Source: an uncultured Prevotella sp.
Lineage (GTDB): Bacteria; Bacteroidota; Bacteroidia; Bacteroidales; Bacteroidaceae
NCBI GenBank assembly: GCA_900314365.1
Contig: OMVH01000285.1
Location: 1 to 13,036 of the forward strand
DNA: 13,036 nucleotides
Reading direction: 5' to 3'
The translations under genes were made by a program, and so were the position numbers. This document shows, one piece after another, positions 1 to 8,679 of this stretch (within the stretch, counting starts at the first letter, position 1; each line of letters begins with the position of its first letter). The notes beneath the pieces are model-generated. The model was not told where the DNA came from and did no database searches. It saw only the letters and a program-made list of their open reading frames with translations.

Positions 1-1520
1 TGTGGTGGAACCGCACCTTCGGCAAGCACACCCTCGGCGCACTCCAGGTGTTCACGGTCCGCGAATACAAGAAAGCCAACGCCGGCAGCCTCCAGAAGTC
101 GATGCCTAGCCGCAACGTGATGCTCTCCGGCCGCTACACCTATAGCTATGACGACCGCTACTTCACCGAGTTCAACTTCGGCTACAACGGTTCTGAGCGC
201 TTTGCACCCGGCCACCGCTGGGGCTTCTTCCCCTCGTTCGGCGCAGGCTGGATGGTGAGCAACGAAAAGTTCTTCCAGCCGCTCACCAAAGTGGTCAACA
301 AATTGAAGCTGCGCGTCAGCTACGGTATCGTGGGTAACGACAACATCGGCGATTCCGAGGAGCGATTCTTCTATCTCTCGAATATGAACATGAGTTCCAG
401 CAGTCGTTCATCTCACTTTGGCGAGTTGGCCGACCAGCCCATCATGTCAGGAGGCGATGCCGACGGTATCATGGTTGTCCGCTATCCCAACCGGAGCATA
501 ACGTGGGAGAAATCGCACAAGACCAACTACGGCTTGGAACTGAGTCTTTGGAACAGTCTCGACCTCACCGTGGAATACTATCGTGAGCACCGCACCAACA
601 TCTACATGACCCGCCAGGACATTCCTTCCACCATGGGTCTGGAATCGAGCATCGGAGCCAACATCGGTGAGACCGAAGCCAGTGGCTGGGACATTCAGCT
701 GGAATACCGCAAGAACTGGAATAAGCACTTCTGGACCTCGGCCCGTGGCAACTTCACCTATGCCCACGGCAAATATAAGATTTATGAGGAGCCCGTCTAC
801 GCAGAGAGCTACCGTCAGCATGCCGGCCGCTCGCTCAAGCAGGCCTGGGGCTACATCGCCGAGCGTCTCTTTGTTGACGATGCCGAGGCTGACAACAGCC
901 CCTCGCAGACTTCCTTCGGCTCTGCCTACGGCGGTGGTGACATCAAGTACACCGATGTCAACCACGACGGTGTCATCAATTCGCAGGACATGGTGCCCAT
1001 CGGCAATCCTACAAGCCCTGAAATCAACTATGGCTTCGGAGTCTCCGTGGGCTACGACGGCTTCGACCTCTCAGCCTTCTTCGAGGGCATTGCCAACGAA
1101 TCGTTCTGGATAAACTGCCGTCCTTACTCGTCAAAGAACAAGTACGGTATGTTCCCCTTCTATGGTGAGACCCAGCTGCTCAAGAGCATTGCCGACGACC
1201 ACTGGTCGGAGAACAACCGCAATCTCTATGCTTTCTGGCCGCGTCTGAGTGCCACACCCAACTACAACAACACGGCCACGAGCACCTGGTGGATGCGCGA
1301 CGGTTCCTTCCTCCGTCTCAAGCGCCTCGAAGCCGGCTACACACTGCCCCGTAAATGGCTGCAGAGCCTGCATGTGGACAACCTGCGAGTCTATTTCTCT
1401 GCTTCCAACCTCTTCTGCTGGAGCAACTTCAAGATGTGGGACGTGGAGCAAGGCTCCTCGGCACTCAACTACCCGTTGCAGCGCGTGCTGAACATCGGTG
1501 TCAACGTCACCTTCAGATAA
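1..1520 (+). CDS. SusC/RagA-family TonB-dependent outer-membrane receptor, C-terminal part (5' end outside window)
   Basis: The reading frame is open from base 3 to a TAA at 1518-1520, giving about 505 residues; the signal peptide, plug and first barrel strands lie off the left edge. What remains reads as the C-terminal half of a SusC barrel: repeated aromatic strand patterns, the segment LKLRVSYGIVGND near 304-342, and FLRLKRLEAGYTLP near 1309-1350 followed by NLRVYFSASNLF, a typical SusC ending. An acidic loop with D-x-N-x-D-G-x-I spacing (954-989) is common in SusC proteins. Members form a TonB-powered outer-membrane channel capped by a SusD lipoprotein and import oligosaccharides or, in some systems, peptides. 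The SusD gene follows after 30 bases, which supports the assignment. The last residue is Arg after Phe, not a terminal aromatic. The substrate cannot be inferred from this fragment. Confidence 0.95.
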   Translation, partial: WWNRTFGKHTLGALQVFTVREYKKANAGSLQKSMPSRNVMLSGRYTYSYDDRYFTEFNFGYNGSERFAPGHRWGFFPSFGAGWMVSNEKFFQPLTKVVNKLKLRVSYGIVGNDNIGDSEERFFYLSNMNMSSSSRSSHFGELADQPIMSGGDADGIMVVRYPNRSITWEKSHKTNYGLELSLWNSLDLTVEYYREHRTNIYMTRQDIPSTMGLESSIGANIGETEASGWDIQLEYRKNWNKHFWTSARGNFTYAHGKYKIYEEPVYAESYRQHAGRSLKQAWGYIAERLFVDDAEADNSPSQTSFGSAYGGGDIKYTDVNHDGVINSQDMVPIGNPTSPEINYGFGVSVGYDGFDLSAFFEGIANESFWINCRPYSSKNKYGMFPFYGETQLLKSIADDHWSENNRNLYAFWPRLSATPNYNNTATSTWWMRDGSFLRLKRLEAGYTLPRKWLQSLHVDNLRVYFSASNLFCWSNFKMWDVEQGSSALNYPLQRVLNIGVNVTFR

Positions 1521-1550
1521 GTCTCTATGACTGTATCATAAAATAGAAAA

Positions 1551-3542
1551 ATGAGCAAAGTTATGAAACGCAATCATCTTTTCAAGATACTCGCTTCAGC
1601 CTTTATCGGACTGACAGCTTTCACTTCATGTAACGACTATCTCAATGTGGTGCCCGACGACGGCAATCCCACTATCGAGAATGCTTTCCACCTGCGCTCC
1701 ACGGCCATCCGCTTCTTAGGCACCTGCTATTCCTTCATCCCTACAACAGGCAACAGTTACAACGACCCAGGACTGCTCGGCGGTGACGAATTCTGTGACC
1801 TCTGGGGGCGCGTGGTCACCAATACAGCCGAGCGTGTGCCTGCCACGATGACCAATATGGCCCGCGGCTACATGACTTCAAGTAAGATTTACGCCGACGA
1901 CTGGGGCAGCATGTACATCGGTATCCGCGACTGTGACATCCTCATGCAAAATGTCAAGGACGTGCCCGACATGGAGGAGACGGAGAAGACCCAGTGGATA
2001 GCCGAGGCCAAGTTCCTCAAAGCACTCTTCCACTTCGAGCTCATCCGCAAGTGGGGGCCTATCCCCATCACCAGGGAGTCGCAGAACATCGATGCCGGCA
2101 TCAGCAATGTGCGCGTCTACCGCGACCCCATCGATTCCTGCTTCAACTACGTGCTCCAGCTTCTCGATGAGGCTGAGCCCAACCTTCCTAAGTCGGTTGA
2201 CCTGTCGCAGTACGGCCGCATCACACAGCCCATCTGTGCCGCCTTCCGTGCACGCGTAGCCTGCTTTGCCGCCTCACCCCTCTTCAACGGTAATGAGGAC
2301 ATGGCAAAGCTGGTGGACAACCGTGGCGTGAAGCTCTTTCCCGAGAAAACAGAGGAGCAGAAGCGCGAGCGCTGGGAGTATGCCATGACCGCCTGCAAAC
2401 ATGCCATTGATGTCTGCCACGAAGCCAACATCAAGCTCTATCATGGTGACGACATCAGCTATCGCATGAACGACACGCTGAAAACCGACCTCACGCTCCG
2501 TGGCGTGATGACTACCCGGTGGAACTCGGAGATCATCTGGGGCAACACGCAGACGCCTAAGAGCATGCTCAACTCTTGGCAGATGATAACACCGCCGAAC
2601 ATCCAATATTCTATCTCCGACCCCGACCGCTCGAAGTTTGTAGGGCAGCTGAGCTGCTACTCCTGCGTGGGCGTGCCACTGAAGATAGCCGAGGAATTCT
2701 ACACCAAGCACGGAGTGCCCATTCGCTACGACAAAGAGCGTTTGGGGCAGAACGAGCTCGAAATCGTGCTGACTGATTCCACCGACAAGTTCCGCCTCCA
2801 GCCCAACTATCCCAACATCAAGCTCAACATCGACCGTGAGCCACGCTACTATGCCTTCCTCGGTTTCGACGGCTGCAAGTGGCTCGGAGGCCTGACCAAC
2901 TACAACGACCTCAAGTCGAATGATGTCTATGACGTGGAATGCCGATTGGGACAGAGCCAAGGCAAGACAGGCAACAGCACCGAGACCGGACCTGTGACTG
3001 GCTACTTCGCCAAAAAGATGTATGCCTATCAGAACCGTTTGGCCGGCAATAACACCAATATGGCCGTCTACTATTATCCGTGGCCGGAGATGCGCCTCTC
3101 CGACCTCTACCTGCTCTATGCCGAGAGCATCAACGAAGCCGAAGGACCCAATGGAGCCCACAGCAACGAGATGTTTGCCTACATCGACTCCATCCGCTCG
3201 CGTGCTCATATTCCCGACGTAAAGACGGCTTGGGACAAGTACAGCACAAATCCGGGGTACTACAACACCCAGACGGGTATGCGCAGCATCATCCACGCCG
3301 AGCGTCTCATCGAGCTCAGCTTCGAGAGCCAGCGATTCTGGGATCTGCGCCGTTGGAAAGAGGCTGCCGAAGAATATGCCAAGGGTATGTATGGATTCAC
3401 CGTCACAGCCTCGCTGCCTGAGGAATACTATCGCAAGGTGCAGATTTTCAACCAGCCTTTCCTGCAGAAGGACTACTTCTGGCCTATAAGCCGCTACAAC
3501 CTGGAACATAACTCCAACCTTGTGCAGAATCCGGGATGGTGA
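1551..3542 (+). CDS. SusD/RagB-family outer-membrane lipoprotein
   Basis: This 663-residue protein starts with a lipoprotein signal: basic N-terminus, hydrophobic core, and lipobox AFTSC with the acylated Cys at residue 27, followed by NDYLNV, as in many SusD proteins. The C-terminal part carries the SusD family signature: MRLSDLYLLYAES from residue 514, ERLIELSFESQRFWDLRRW at 584-602, and the closing WPISRYNLEHNSNLVQNPGW. SusD proteins are built on TPR-like helices, sit on the cell surface, and act as a lid that captures ligand for the SusC channel. The gene lies 30 bases after the susC-like gene and is presumably co-transcribed. At 663 residues it is at the long end for the family. An in-frame ATG at 1563 is an alternative start that still leaves a good signal peptide. 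Family membership is secure; the ligand is unknown. Confidence 0.96.
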   Translation: MSKVMKRNHLFKILASAFIGLTAFTSCNDYLNVVPDDGNPTIENAFHLRSTAIRFLGTCYSFIPTTGNSYNDPGLLGGDEFCDLWGRVVTNTAERVPATMTNMARGYMTSSKIYADDWGSMYIGIRDCDILMQNVKDVPDMEETEKTQWIAEAKFLKALFHFELIRKWGPIPITRESQNIDAGISNVRVYRDPIDSCFNYVLQLLDEAEPNLPKSVDLSQYGRITQPICAAFRARVACFAASPLFNGNEDMAKLVDNRGVKLFPEKTEEQKRERWEYAMTACKHAIDVCHEANIKLYHGDDISYRMNDTLKTDLTLRGVMTTRWNSEIIWGNTQTPKSMLNSWQMITPPNIQYSISDPDRSKFVGQLSCYSCVGVPLKIAEEFYTKHGVPIRYDKERLGQNELEIVLTDSTDKFRLQPNYPNIKLNIDREPRYYAFLGFDGCKWLGGLTNYNDLKSNDVYDVECRLGQSQGKTGNSTETGPVTGYFAKKMYAYQNRLAGNNTNMAVYYYPWPEMRLSDLYLLYAESINEAEGPNGAHSNEMFAYIDSIRSRAHIPDVKTAWDKYSTNPGYYNTQTGMRSIIHAERLIELSFESQRFWDLRRWKEAAEEYAKGMYGFTVTASLPEEYYRKVQIFNQPFLQKDYFWPISRYNLEHNSNLVQNPGW

Positions 3543-3580
3543 TGCAGAATATTGAACACAACTTAATGACACTAAGAATT

Positions 3581-4879
3581 ATGAAAACGAAGATATTGTC
3601 TTTAGGGGGGCTGGTATTAGCAGTAGGCTTGCTGGCTGCCTGTGGAGAGAGCGGCCGTATCGATCAGACCGACAGCTCGATACCTGTACCCAAACAGGTG
3701 GAAGTGACTTCCGTGCGCCCCATTGCCGGTGGCGCGGTATTGAAGTTCAAGATTCCCGATGACGACAACCTCAAGGGCGTAGAGGCCGTCTACACCCGCA
3801 ACGGCTCCGAGGTGAACACGCGAGTCTCACGCTACGTCGACTCGTTGGTGGTCGAAGGCTTTGCCGATAGTCTGGAGCATGAGGTGAAGGTGTATTCCTT
3901 CAACTCCAACACAGCAAAGTCGGAGCCCGTATCCGTGAAGTTCACTCCTCTTACTCCCGCCGTGCAGACCGTGAAACTCAACATGATAGGTGTCTTCGGA
4001 GGCATCAAGGTACATGTGATGAACAATGTCGACAAAGCCGACATGGCTGTGATTATATATATCGACACTGACACCACCGACCTTGCGAAGCCTGCCGACC
4101 AGCGCAAATGGGTGGAAGTGACGACGCTCTTCACTGGCTCGACCGACGTATTCCTCACCCGTCGCGGACTACCGGCACAGAAGGCTCTCTACCGGGCCGT
4201 ACTACGCGACCACTGGGGCAACTTCTCGGTACCCACCGACACCGTTCTTACTCCTATGGCCGAGACAAGGCTCAACAAGAAACTCTTCAGATATTTCAAC
4301 CCGGGCGACGACAATGCCTCGGCCTCCAGCAGCAATTATCCCATCGTGGGACTTTGGGATGACGTGATGGGTGCCCAAGGTGGCAACTCCCCGCACTTCT
4401 TCGACAGCGCCTCCAACACGCCGCACCCCTCATGGCTGACCATCGACCTCGGACAGTACGCACGCATCAGCCGCATTGGGGTCACCCCGCGCTGGCGCTA
4501 TCTCTCATATGCTGGCACCAACGTGCGTTGCATGGAATTCTGGGGCTGGATAGGTGAAGGCGCACCTACAGGAAAGAAGGAAGAAGGCAATCCCCACGGC
4601 TTCGAGACCGGATGGGTACAGCTCGGTACCTTTGAGTTTAACAAGCCTTCAGGATATCAGCCCGACGGCTCTGTGGGTAATGTAACCGAAGAGGACCTCG
4701 TTTACTACACCGACAATGCCGAGGCTGAGTTCGACAACACGGTCTATCCTCATGCCTACGACAAGATACGCTACCTCCGTGCTGTGGTGACCGATACCTT
4801 CTCTTCCTACGGTCTCAATACGGCCGTAGCCAAGTGGGAGCTCGGCGAGCTGACTCCCTACGGACAAATCATTAAATAA
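3581..4879 (+). CDS. DUF4959-DUF5126-DUF5000-type lipoprotein of a SusCD locus (probable surface glycan-binding protein)
   Basis: The ATG at 3581 is chosen because it opens directly into a lipoprotein signal peptide (MKTKILSLGG, hydrophobic core, LLAAC with Cys21). The upstream ATG at 3536 would overlap the SusD gene and put 15 non-signal residues in front. The 432-residue product matches the usual three-part layout. Residues about 30-125 are a fibronectin-III-like domain (PxxGGAVLKFKIPDD, VEGFADSLEHEVKVYSFN), about 126-225 a second beta-sandwich (VFGGIKVHV, RAVLRDHWGNFS), and about 226-425 a discoidin-like DUF5000 region (WLTIDLGQYARISRIGVTPR, IRYLRAVV). Such proteins occur with SusCD pairs and are presumed to bind glycan at the surface. 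That role is inferred from family and position. No catalytic residues are recognised. It follows the SusD gene after 38 bases. Confidence 0.88.
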   Translation: MKTKILSLGGLVLAVGLLAACGESGRIDQTDSSIPVPKQVEVTSVRPIAGGAVLKFKIPDDDNLKGVEAVYTRNGSEVNTRVSRYVDSLVVEGFADSLEHEVKVYSFNSNTAKSEPVSVKFTPLTPAVQTVKLNMIGVFGGIKVHVMNNVDKADMAVIIYIDTDTTDLAKPADQRKWVEVTTLFTGSTDVFLTRRGLPAQKALYRAVLRDHWGNFSVPTDTVLTPMAETRLNKKLFRYFNPGDDNASASSSNYPIVGLWDDVMGAQGGNSPHFFDSASNTPHPSWLTIDLGQYARISRIGVTPRWRYLSYAGTNVRCMEFWGWIGEGAPTGKKEEGNPHGFETGWVQLGTFEFNKPSGYQPDGSVGNVTEEDLVYYTDNAEAEFDNTVYPHAYDKIRYLRAVVTDTFSSYGLNTAVAKWELGELTPYGQIIK

Positions 4880-4904
4880 TCGTACAACCTTTAATGTTCA
4901 GACT

Positions 4905-6068
4905 ATGAAACCGAAGATATATATCATGGCGATGTCCCTGCTCTGCTTGGTTGTAGCCTCGTGCAAGGACCAGAAGGACATCTACCAGGAGTGGGTGAAG
5001 AAGGGTGGCTACGTCTATCCCGAGAAGGCCAATGACCTTGGCTTTATGAGGGGCTACGACCGAATGCTGTTGCAATGGCAATACCCTAAGGACCCCTCAG
5101 TGACGCATGCTACCATCTACTGGACCAACCGCACCGACAGCATGAACGTGGATTATAAGGATTACGCGGGGAAAGATACCGTGAGCCTGATTATAGATAA
5201 TCTGACGGAACACGCCTACACCTTCGAAGTGGTGAACTATGACCGCGAAGGCAACACCTCAATGGTCTCTGAAATTACCGCCACTCCCTATGCCGAGAAC
5301 TGGCTGGCAACACATGCCGAGCGTGAGATTTACTCAGCCGAGATTGTCGACGACCACGCCCTGGTGAAGACCGGATTCGGTACCGACGAGATGGTGAAGA
5401 CGCAGTACCGCTACGTCAATGCCGAGGGCGACACGGTATATCTTGACAAGACCCAGGATACCAAGACGGCCTCGGTAGAGCTGCCGGGAGCCGCACCAGG
5501 AAAGCGGTTCCAGTTCCGTTCGGCTTTCTGCCCGACAAACGGCATCGACACTATCTGGAACAGTTGGCGCAGTTCACCTACGCCTATAGCTGGCAAGCTC
5601 GACCCCGATGGTTGGACAGCCACGGCTACCACGGGTATCACCTTGGGTGCCTACCCCACTTCCAACATCTTCGACGGCCATTATGACATCAAGCACGCTT
5701 GGTGGTCGAACAACAAGACTTACCCGAAGATTGTGGTTATCGACACGCACAAGGACAGCTACATGATTAACAAGATAGCCGTCTATCAGGGTAGTGCCTA
5801 TACCTACCGTAGTGGTGGCGTGGTGTTCTACTTCGGCAACGAGCCCTTCAATCCTGATGCAGGTGCCAATTATGCCGAGACCGCGCCCTTCAAGAATGCG
5901 CTCTTCTCTAAGAGCATAACGCTCTACTGGGGCACATCCACCATCTGGTGCGTGGCACCTACCTTCTACAACTGCCGCTATATAGCCATTGTCTTCACCA
6001 GCACGAAGCGCAACGGAAGCGTCATCTTCGAGGCTGAGACCTATGGCTACGACAGCAAGGGCAACTGA
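4905..6068 (+). CDS. DUF4998-type lipoprotein with discoidin-like C-terminal half (probable surface binding protein)
   Basis: This 387-residue protein begins with a lipoprotein signal (MKPKIYIMAM, hydrophobic core, LVVASC with Cys20). Cys20 is followed by K-D-Q-K-D, a charged stretch resembling the surface-export signal of Bacteroidetes lipoproteins. Residues about 27-225 look like DUF4998: a YQEWVKKGGYVYPEKANDL opening, then two beta-sandwich segments with LLQWQYPKDPSV, IIDNLTEHAYTFEV and YDREGN. Residues about 235-385 resemble an F5/8 type C (discoidin) fold: NIFDGHYDIKHAWWS, KIVVIDTHKDSYMINKIAVYQG, YIAIVFTS and IFEAETYGYD. It follows the preceding lipoprotein gene by 25 bases and is the last gene before a strong terminator. 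A role as an accessory glycan-binding protein of the SusCD complex is inferred from context; no enzyme motif is seen. Confidence 0.85.
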   Translation: MKPKIYIMAMSLLCLVVASCKDQKDIYQEWVKKGGYVYPEKANDLGFMRGYDRMLLQWQYPKDPSVTHATIYWTNRTDSMNVDYKDYAGKDTVSLIIDNLTEHAYTFEVVNYDREGNTSMVSEITATPYAENWLATHAEREIYSAEIVDDHALVKTGFGTDEMVKTQYRYVNAEGDTVYLDKTQDTKTASVELPGAAPGKRFQFRSAFCPTNGIDTIWNSWRSSPTPIAGKLDPDGWTATATTGITLGAYPTSNIFDGHYDIKHAWWSNNKTYPKIVVIDTHKDSYMINKIAVYQGSAYTYRSGGVVFYFGNEPFNPDAGANYAETAPFKNALFSKSITLYWGTSTIWCVAPTFYNCRYIAIVFTSTKRNGSVIFEAETYGYDSKGN

Positions 6069-6099
6069 CGGTGTCCGATAGAGACTCACTGAAACTTGC

Positions 6100-6145
6100 A
6101 GGAGGCAGGCAACCGAGAATGGATGCCTGCCTCCTTTTTTATTTT
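6100..6145 (+). terminator. Intrinsic terminator ending the SusCD operon
   Basis: A perfect 11-bp stem (left arm GGAGGCAGGCA at 6101-6111, right arm 6124-6134) encloses a 12-base loop. It is followed by six T residues, one A and four more T (6135-6145); A6100 can also pair with T6135. It begins 32 bases after the stop of the DUF4998-type gene. On the minus strand the hairpin is followed only by a short, weak T stretch, so it acts best on plus-strand transcripts. It may still help insulate the convergent minus-strand operon, for which no other terminator is seen. Confidence 0.93.
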
Positions 6146-6183
6146 CCAAAGCCCTCAGCTCATCGCAGAAAGCAGAAAAGTCG

Positions 6184-8679
6184 TCAGAGCGAGAACTGCA
6201 CGTTGACCATCAGCTCGCGGGGACGAAGCCAATAGCGGTTGGTAAAGATGCCCACGCCACTGTAAGTAGTCTCCGCGTAAGTCTGCTTGTTGAAGAGATT
6301 TCGGAGCGAAACCGAGAGACGCACTTTCCGCATCCGCCACGTAGCCTTTGCGTCGGCAAGAAAGGTGTTGACCGACGGCGATGACTGAATCTCATTATGA
6401 TAGAGTACACCCGAAAGCGAGACATCAAAATGGCTGAATGTGGAAGTGAGCGTAAGTCGCTGCGTCCAGTTAGCAAGGGTCGATGTCCATTCCTGCCCCG
6501 ACTTACTGCGGTTAAAAACGAAATGGCCGCTGTAATCGACCTCCATCCACGACGGCGAGAAAATGATTCCGGGGGTAAAGCCATAGGATACATACTTGTA
6601 GGCAATTGACTCCCCTGCCGAGTATTGCTGACCGTCAGAATAGTTACCCGTAACCGCAAGACTGGTCTTCAAATGAATTGCGCTCCATCCCTTCGAGAAA
6701 TTCGCTGAAGCATTCACATTGTCACTGTGCGTAGAATGACGTGTCCATGTGTAATGATAATTACCATCACCGATAGTCATATCAAGAGCCGCATTGTTCC
6801 AATTGCGCGAGCAGTTGAGCTTAAAACTTGAAAAGAACTGATAGATGGCGCGTTTATAGTTGTACTCGAACGTTGACAGCAATCTCCGCTGACGAGGTAC
6901 GAAGTAGGGTGCACCTATCCACGTGCGATAGTCAGTACGTATTTGGTCCACGGCGAGCTCTGTCCACGACGATGTTGTCTCCGAGTAGTTTGCCCCGAGA
7001 CGCCAGTTGGCACGGTTGCCGAGGTCACGGTTGATGTAAACAGTCCCGTAGGGCAGAAGCATCGTAGAGCCCTGACGTGTAAACCTCTTCAACGTCACTC
7101 CTGGCGTGAGCGATATTCTCCAGTCGTCGTCCTTGTAATACCACGACGGACTCAATCCTCCTTGAAGCAACGCATTGTTCTCATGCTCTACGCGGAGGTT
7201 TTCGGCCTCAAGCCGGAGCGCGTAGCTGCGGTGCCAATGGCCATACTGTCGGTTCCACGACAACGAGTGGGCAGTGTGGAGCAAGGATGTCGCGAGCCCC
7301 AAGGGCGAAAAGCGGTCTGTTGCGGTATCGGAATCCAAATAAAGCTTATCCATGGAATAGTGCCCGTCGGCCGTGGACTGCCATTGCAGGATATTTCTGC
7401 CGAACGTATAAGTCTGATTGACAGCCGCTGTCAGATTCACCTCCGGGGTGCGCACGCGTTGCTTCGTCCCCATTGTATAAGTGGTCAGGCCGTCGTCCTG
7501 GCTGGCATCTGCCTTGAGCACGATGTTGCCATAGTGTTTTTCGGCATTGATGCGGTGGTTGTAGTCGAGTGAGAAAGCATCCTGCATGAGCAGCAGTTGC
7601 CGGTCCTCAGTGGTCTCCACAGGCGTCGTCCCCTGAAGGAGATAGCGAGAGACATTCTGCGTGTGCTGGCGGATTACGTTGCGGCTATAGCTCGCCGAGA
7701 GGCTGTTCTCGGCATCGTTCCTGCCCTTTTTCAAATAGTCGATGCTGTAGGCCTGCGAGGTGTTCATGCGCAACCGCTCACCGTCGATGGGTGCCTGCAG
7801 GGAGGGCGAAGCGTACCAACGGGGCAGTTCGGCTGTGGACGCAAAGTCGAAGGCACTATAGAAGATGGAGAACTGATTGCTGAGGTCACGCCCCGAACGG
7901 TCGTACTGTGCGGTGTATTCCATCTGGCGCTTCTTGCCTATCTGCATGCCGACGGCATCGCCACCCACATGGGTAGGGTCGTCGGTGAGGAAATAGGGAC
8001 GCAACGTGACGAAGAACTGGTCGCGGGCAGAATCCTTCAGCACAATATTCATGCCGATGTCGTCGGTGAAGACACGATTGCGCAAGGCTTTGATGGGCTG
8101 GTCGTGCTCCACCACCTGGGCCTTCTTTACGTCCTTGGCACGGATATTCTCCGTGAGTTTGTTGTACTGTCCTTTGCTCAGATCAAGTCCTTCGACCGTA
8201 AACCGCCGGATGGCCTTCCCGTTGTACTTTATCTGTCCGTCTTTTCCGACATCCACTCCCGGAAGCTTCTTCAGCACATCCTGCAGGTTGTTGTCGCGGT
8301 CGGTGGCGAACTTCGTCAGGTCGTAGACAATCGTATCGCGACGCTGCAGCACGGGGGCACCCTCTACTTTCACCTCTTTCAGTTGAAAAGCCTGCTGTGA
8401 CAAGCGGATGATGTTGTCCTTGTCTACTGGCTGCCGGTGCTTGGCGTAGCCGATGAGTGTGGCCTTCAGCTCGTCGCCCTGTTGCACCTGACTTTCAAAG
8501 GAGAACTGTCCCTTGTCGTCGGTACGCACGAACTTCACCGCTCTGCCTCCCCGCAGAAGCATCACAGTAGCCTTAGGAAGCCCACGACCACTTAGGGAGT
8601 CGACGACCACGCCCGTGACATGCTGGGCGGACACAGCCTGACTGCAAAGCAAACACACAAGGACTAAAAATATCTTCAT
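6184..8679 (-). CDS. Outer-membrane beta-barrel protein with carboxypeptidase-regulatory-like domain and TonB-receptor plug-like region
   Basis: The 831-residue product has a signal peptide (MKIFLVLVCLLCSQAVSAQ, likely cut after Ala18). Residues about 20-105 form a carboxypeptidase-D-regulatory-like beta-sandwich (HVTGVVVDSLSGRGLPKATV, FVRTDDKGQFSF). A plug-like region runs from about 107 to 215 (RRDTIVYDLTKF, LQDVLKKLPGVDVGKDGQIKYNGK, RFTVEGLDL). The rest, to 831, is rich in alternating aromatic and polar strands and ends in RPRELMVNVQFSL, as in outer-membrane barrels. The start codon overlaps the stop of the upstream GLPGLI gene as ATGA, indicating translational coupling. It could be a true TonB-dependent transporter or a related barrel of the Bacteroidetes OMP families; no clear TonB box was recognised. 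The transported substrate is unknown. Confidence 0.88.
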   Translation of the reverse strand: MKIFLVLVCLLCSQAVSAQHVTGVVVDSLSGRGLPKATVMLLRGGRAVKFVRTDDKGQFSFESQVQQGDELKATLIGYAKHRQPVDKDNIIRLSQQAFQLKEVKVEGAPVLQRRDTIVYDLTKFATDRDNNLQDVLKKLPGVDVGKDGQIKYNGKAIRRFTVEGLDLSKGQYNKLTENIRAKDVKKAQVVEHDQPIKALRNRVFTDDIGMNIVLKDSARDQFFVTLRPYFLTDDPTHVGGDAVGMQIGKKRQMEYTAQYDRSGRDLSNQFSIFYSAFDFASTAELPRWYASPSLQAPIDGERLRMNTSQAYSIDYLKKGRNDAENSLSASYSRNVIRQHTQNVSRYLLQGTTPVETTEDRQLLLMQDAFSLDYNHRINAEKHYGNIVLKADASQDDGLTTYTMGTKQRVRTPEVNLTAAVNQTYTFGRNILQWQSTADGHYSMDKLYLDSDTATDRFSPLGLATSLLHTAHSLSWNRQYGHWHRSYALRLEAENLRVEHENNALLQGGLSPSWYYKDDDWRISLTPGVTLKRFTRQGSTMLLPYGTVYINRDLGNRANWRLGANYSETTSSWTELAVDQIRTDYRTWIGAPYFVPRQRRLLSTFEYNYKRAIYQFFSSFKLNCSRNWNNAALDMTIGDGNYHYTWTRHSTHSDNVNASANFSKGWSAIHLKTSLAVTGNYSDGQQYSAGESIAYKYVSYGFTPGIIFSPSWMEVDYSGHFVFNRSKSGQEWTSTLANWTQRLTLTSTFSHFDVSLSGVLYHNEIQSSPSVNTFLADAKATWRMRKVRLSVSLRNLFNKQTYAETTYSGVGIFTNRYWLRPRELMVNVQFSL

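Noticed and set aside
954..989. EF-hand/dockerin-like acidic loop in the SusC fragment considered as a cellulosome-type dockerin
   Set aside because: It is a single loop inside the barrel sequence, a common SusC feature; a dockerin needs two such repeats.
2274..3572. Long open frame (432 codons) on the minus strand opposite the SusD gene
   Set aside because: The SusD protein on the plus strand is unmistakable. The antisense frame encodes no recognisable domain and is explained by the C/G-rich third codon positions of the real gene.
3536..3580. Earlier ATG for the DUF4959/DUF5000-type lipoprotein, overlapping the SusD stop
   Set aside because: It would place 15 polar residues before a complete lipoprotein signal peptide; the ATG at 3581 gives a normal signal.
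7597..8400. Open frame of 267 codons on the plus strand opposite the outer-membrane barrel gene
   Set aside because: It is antisense to clear plug and carboxypeptidase-regulatory-like domains, with no recognisable family and no start context.
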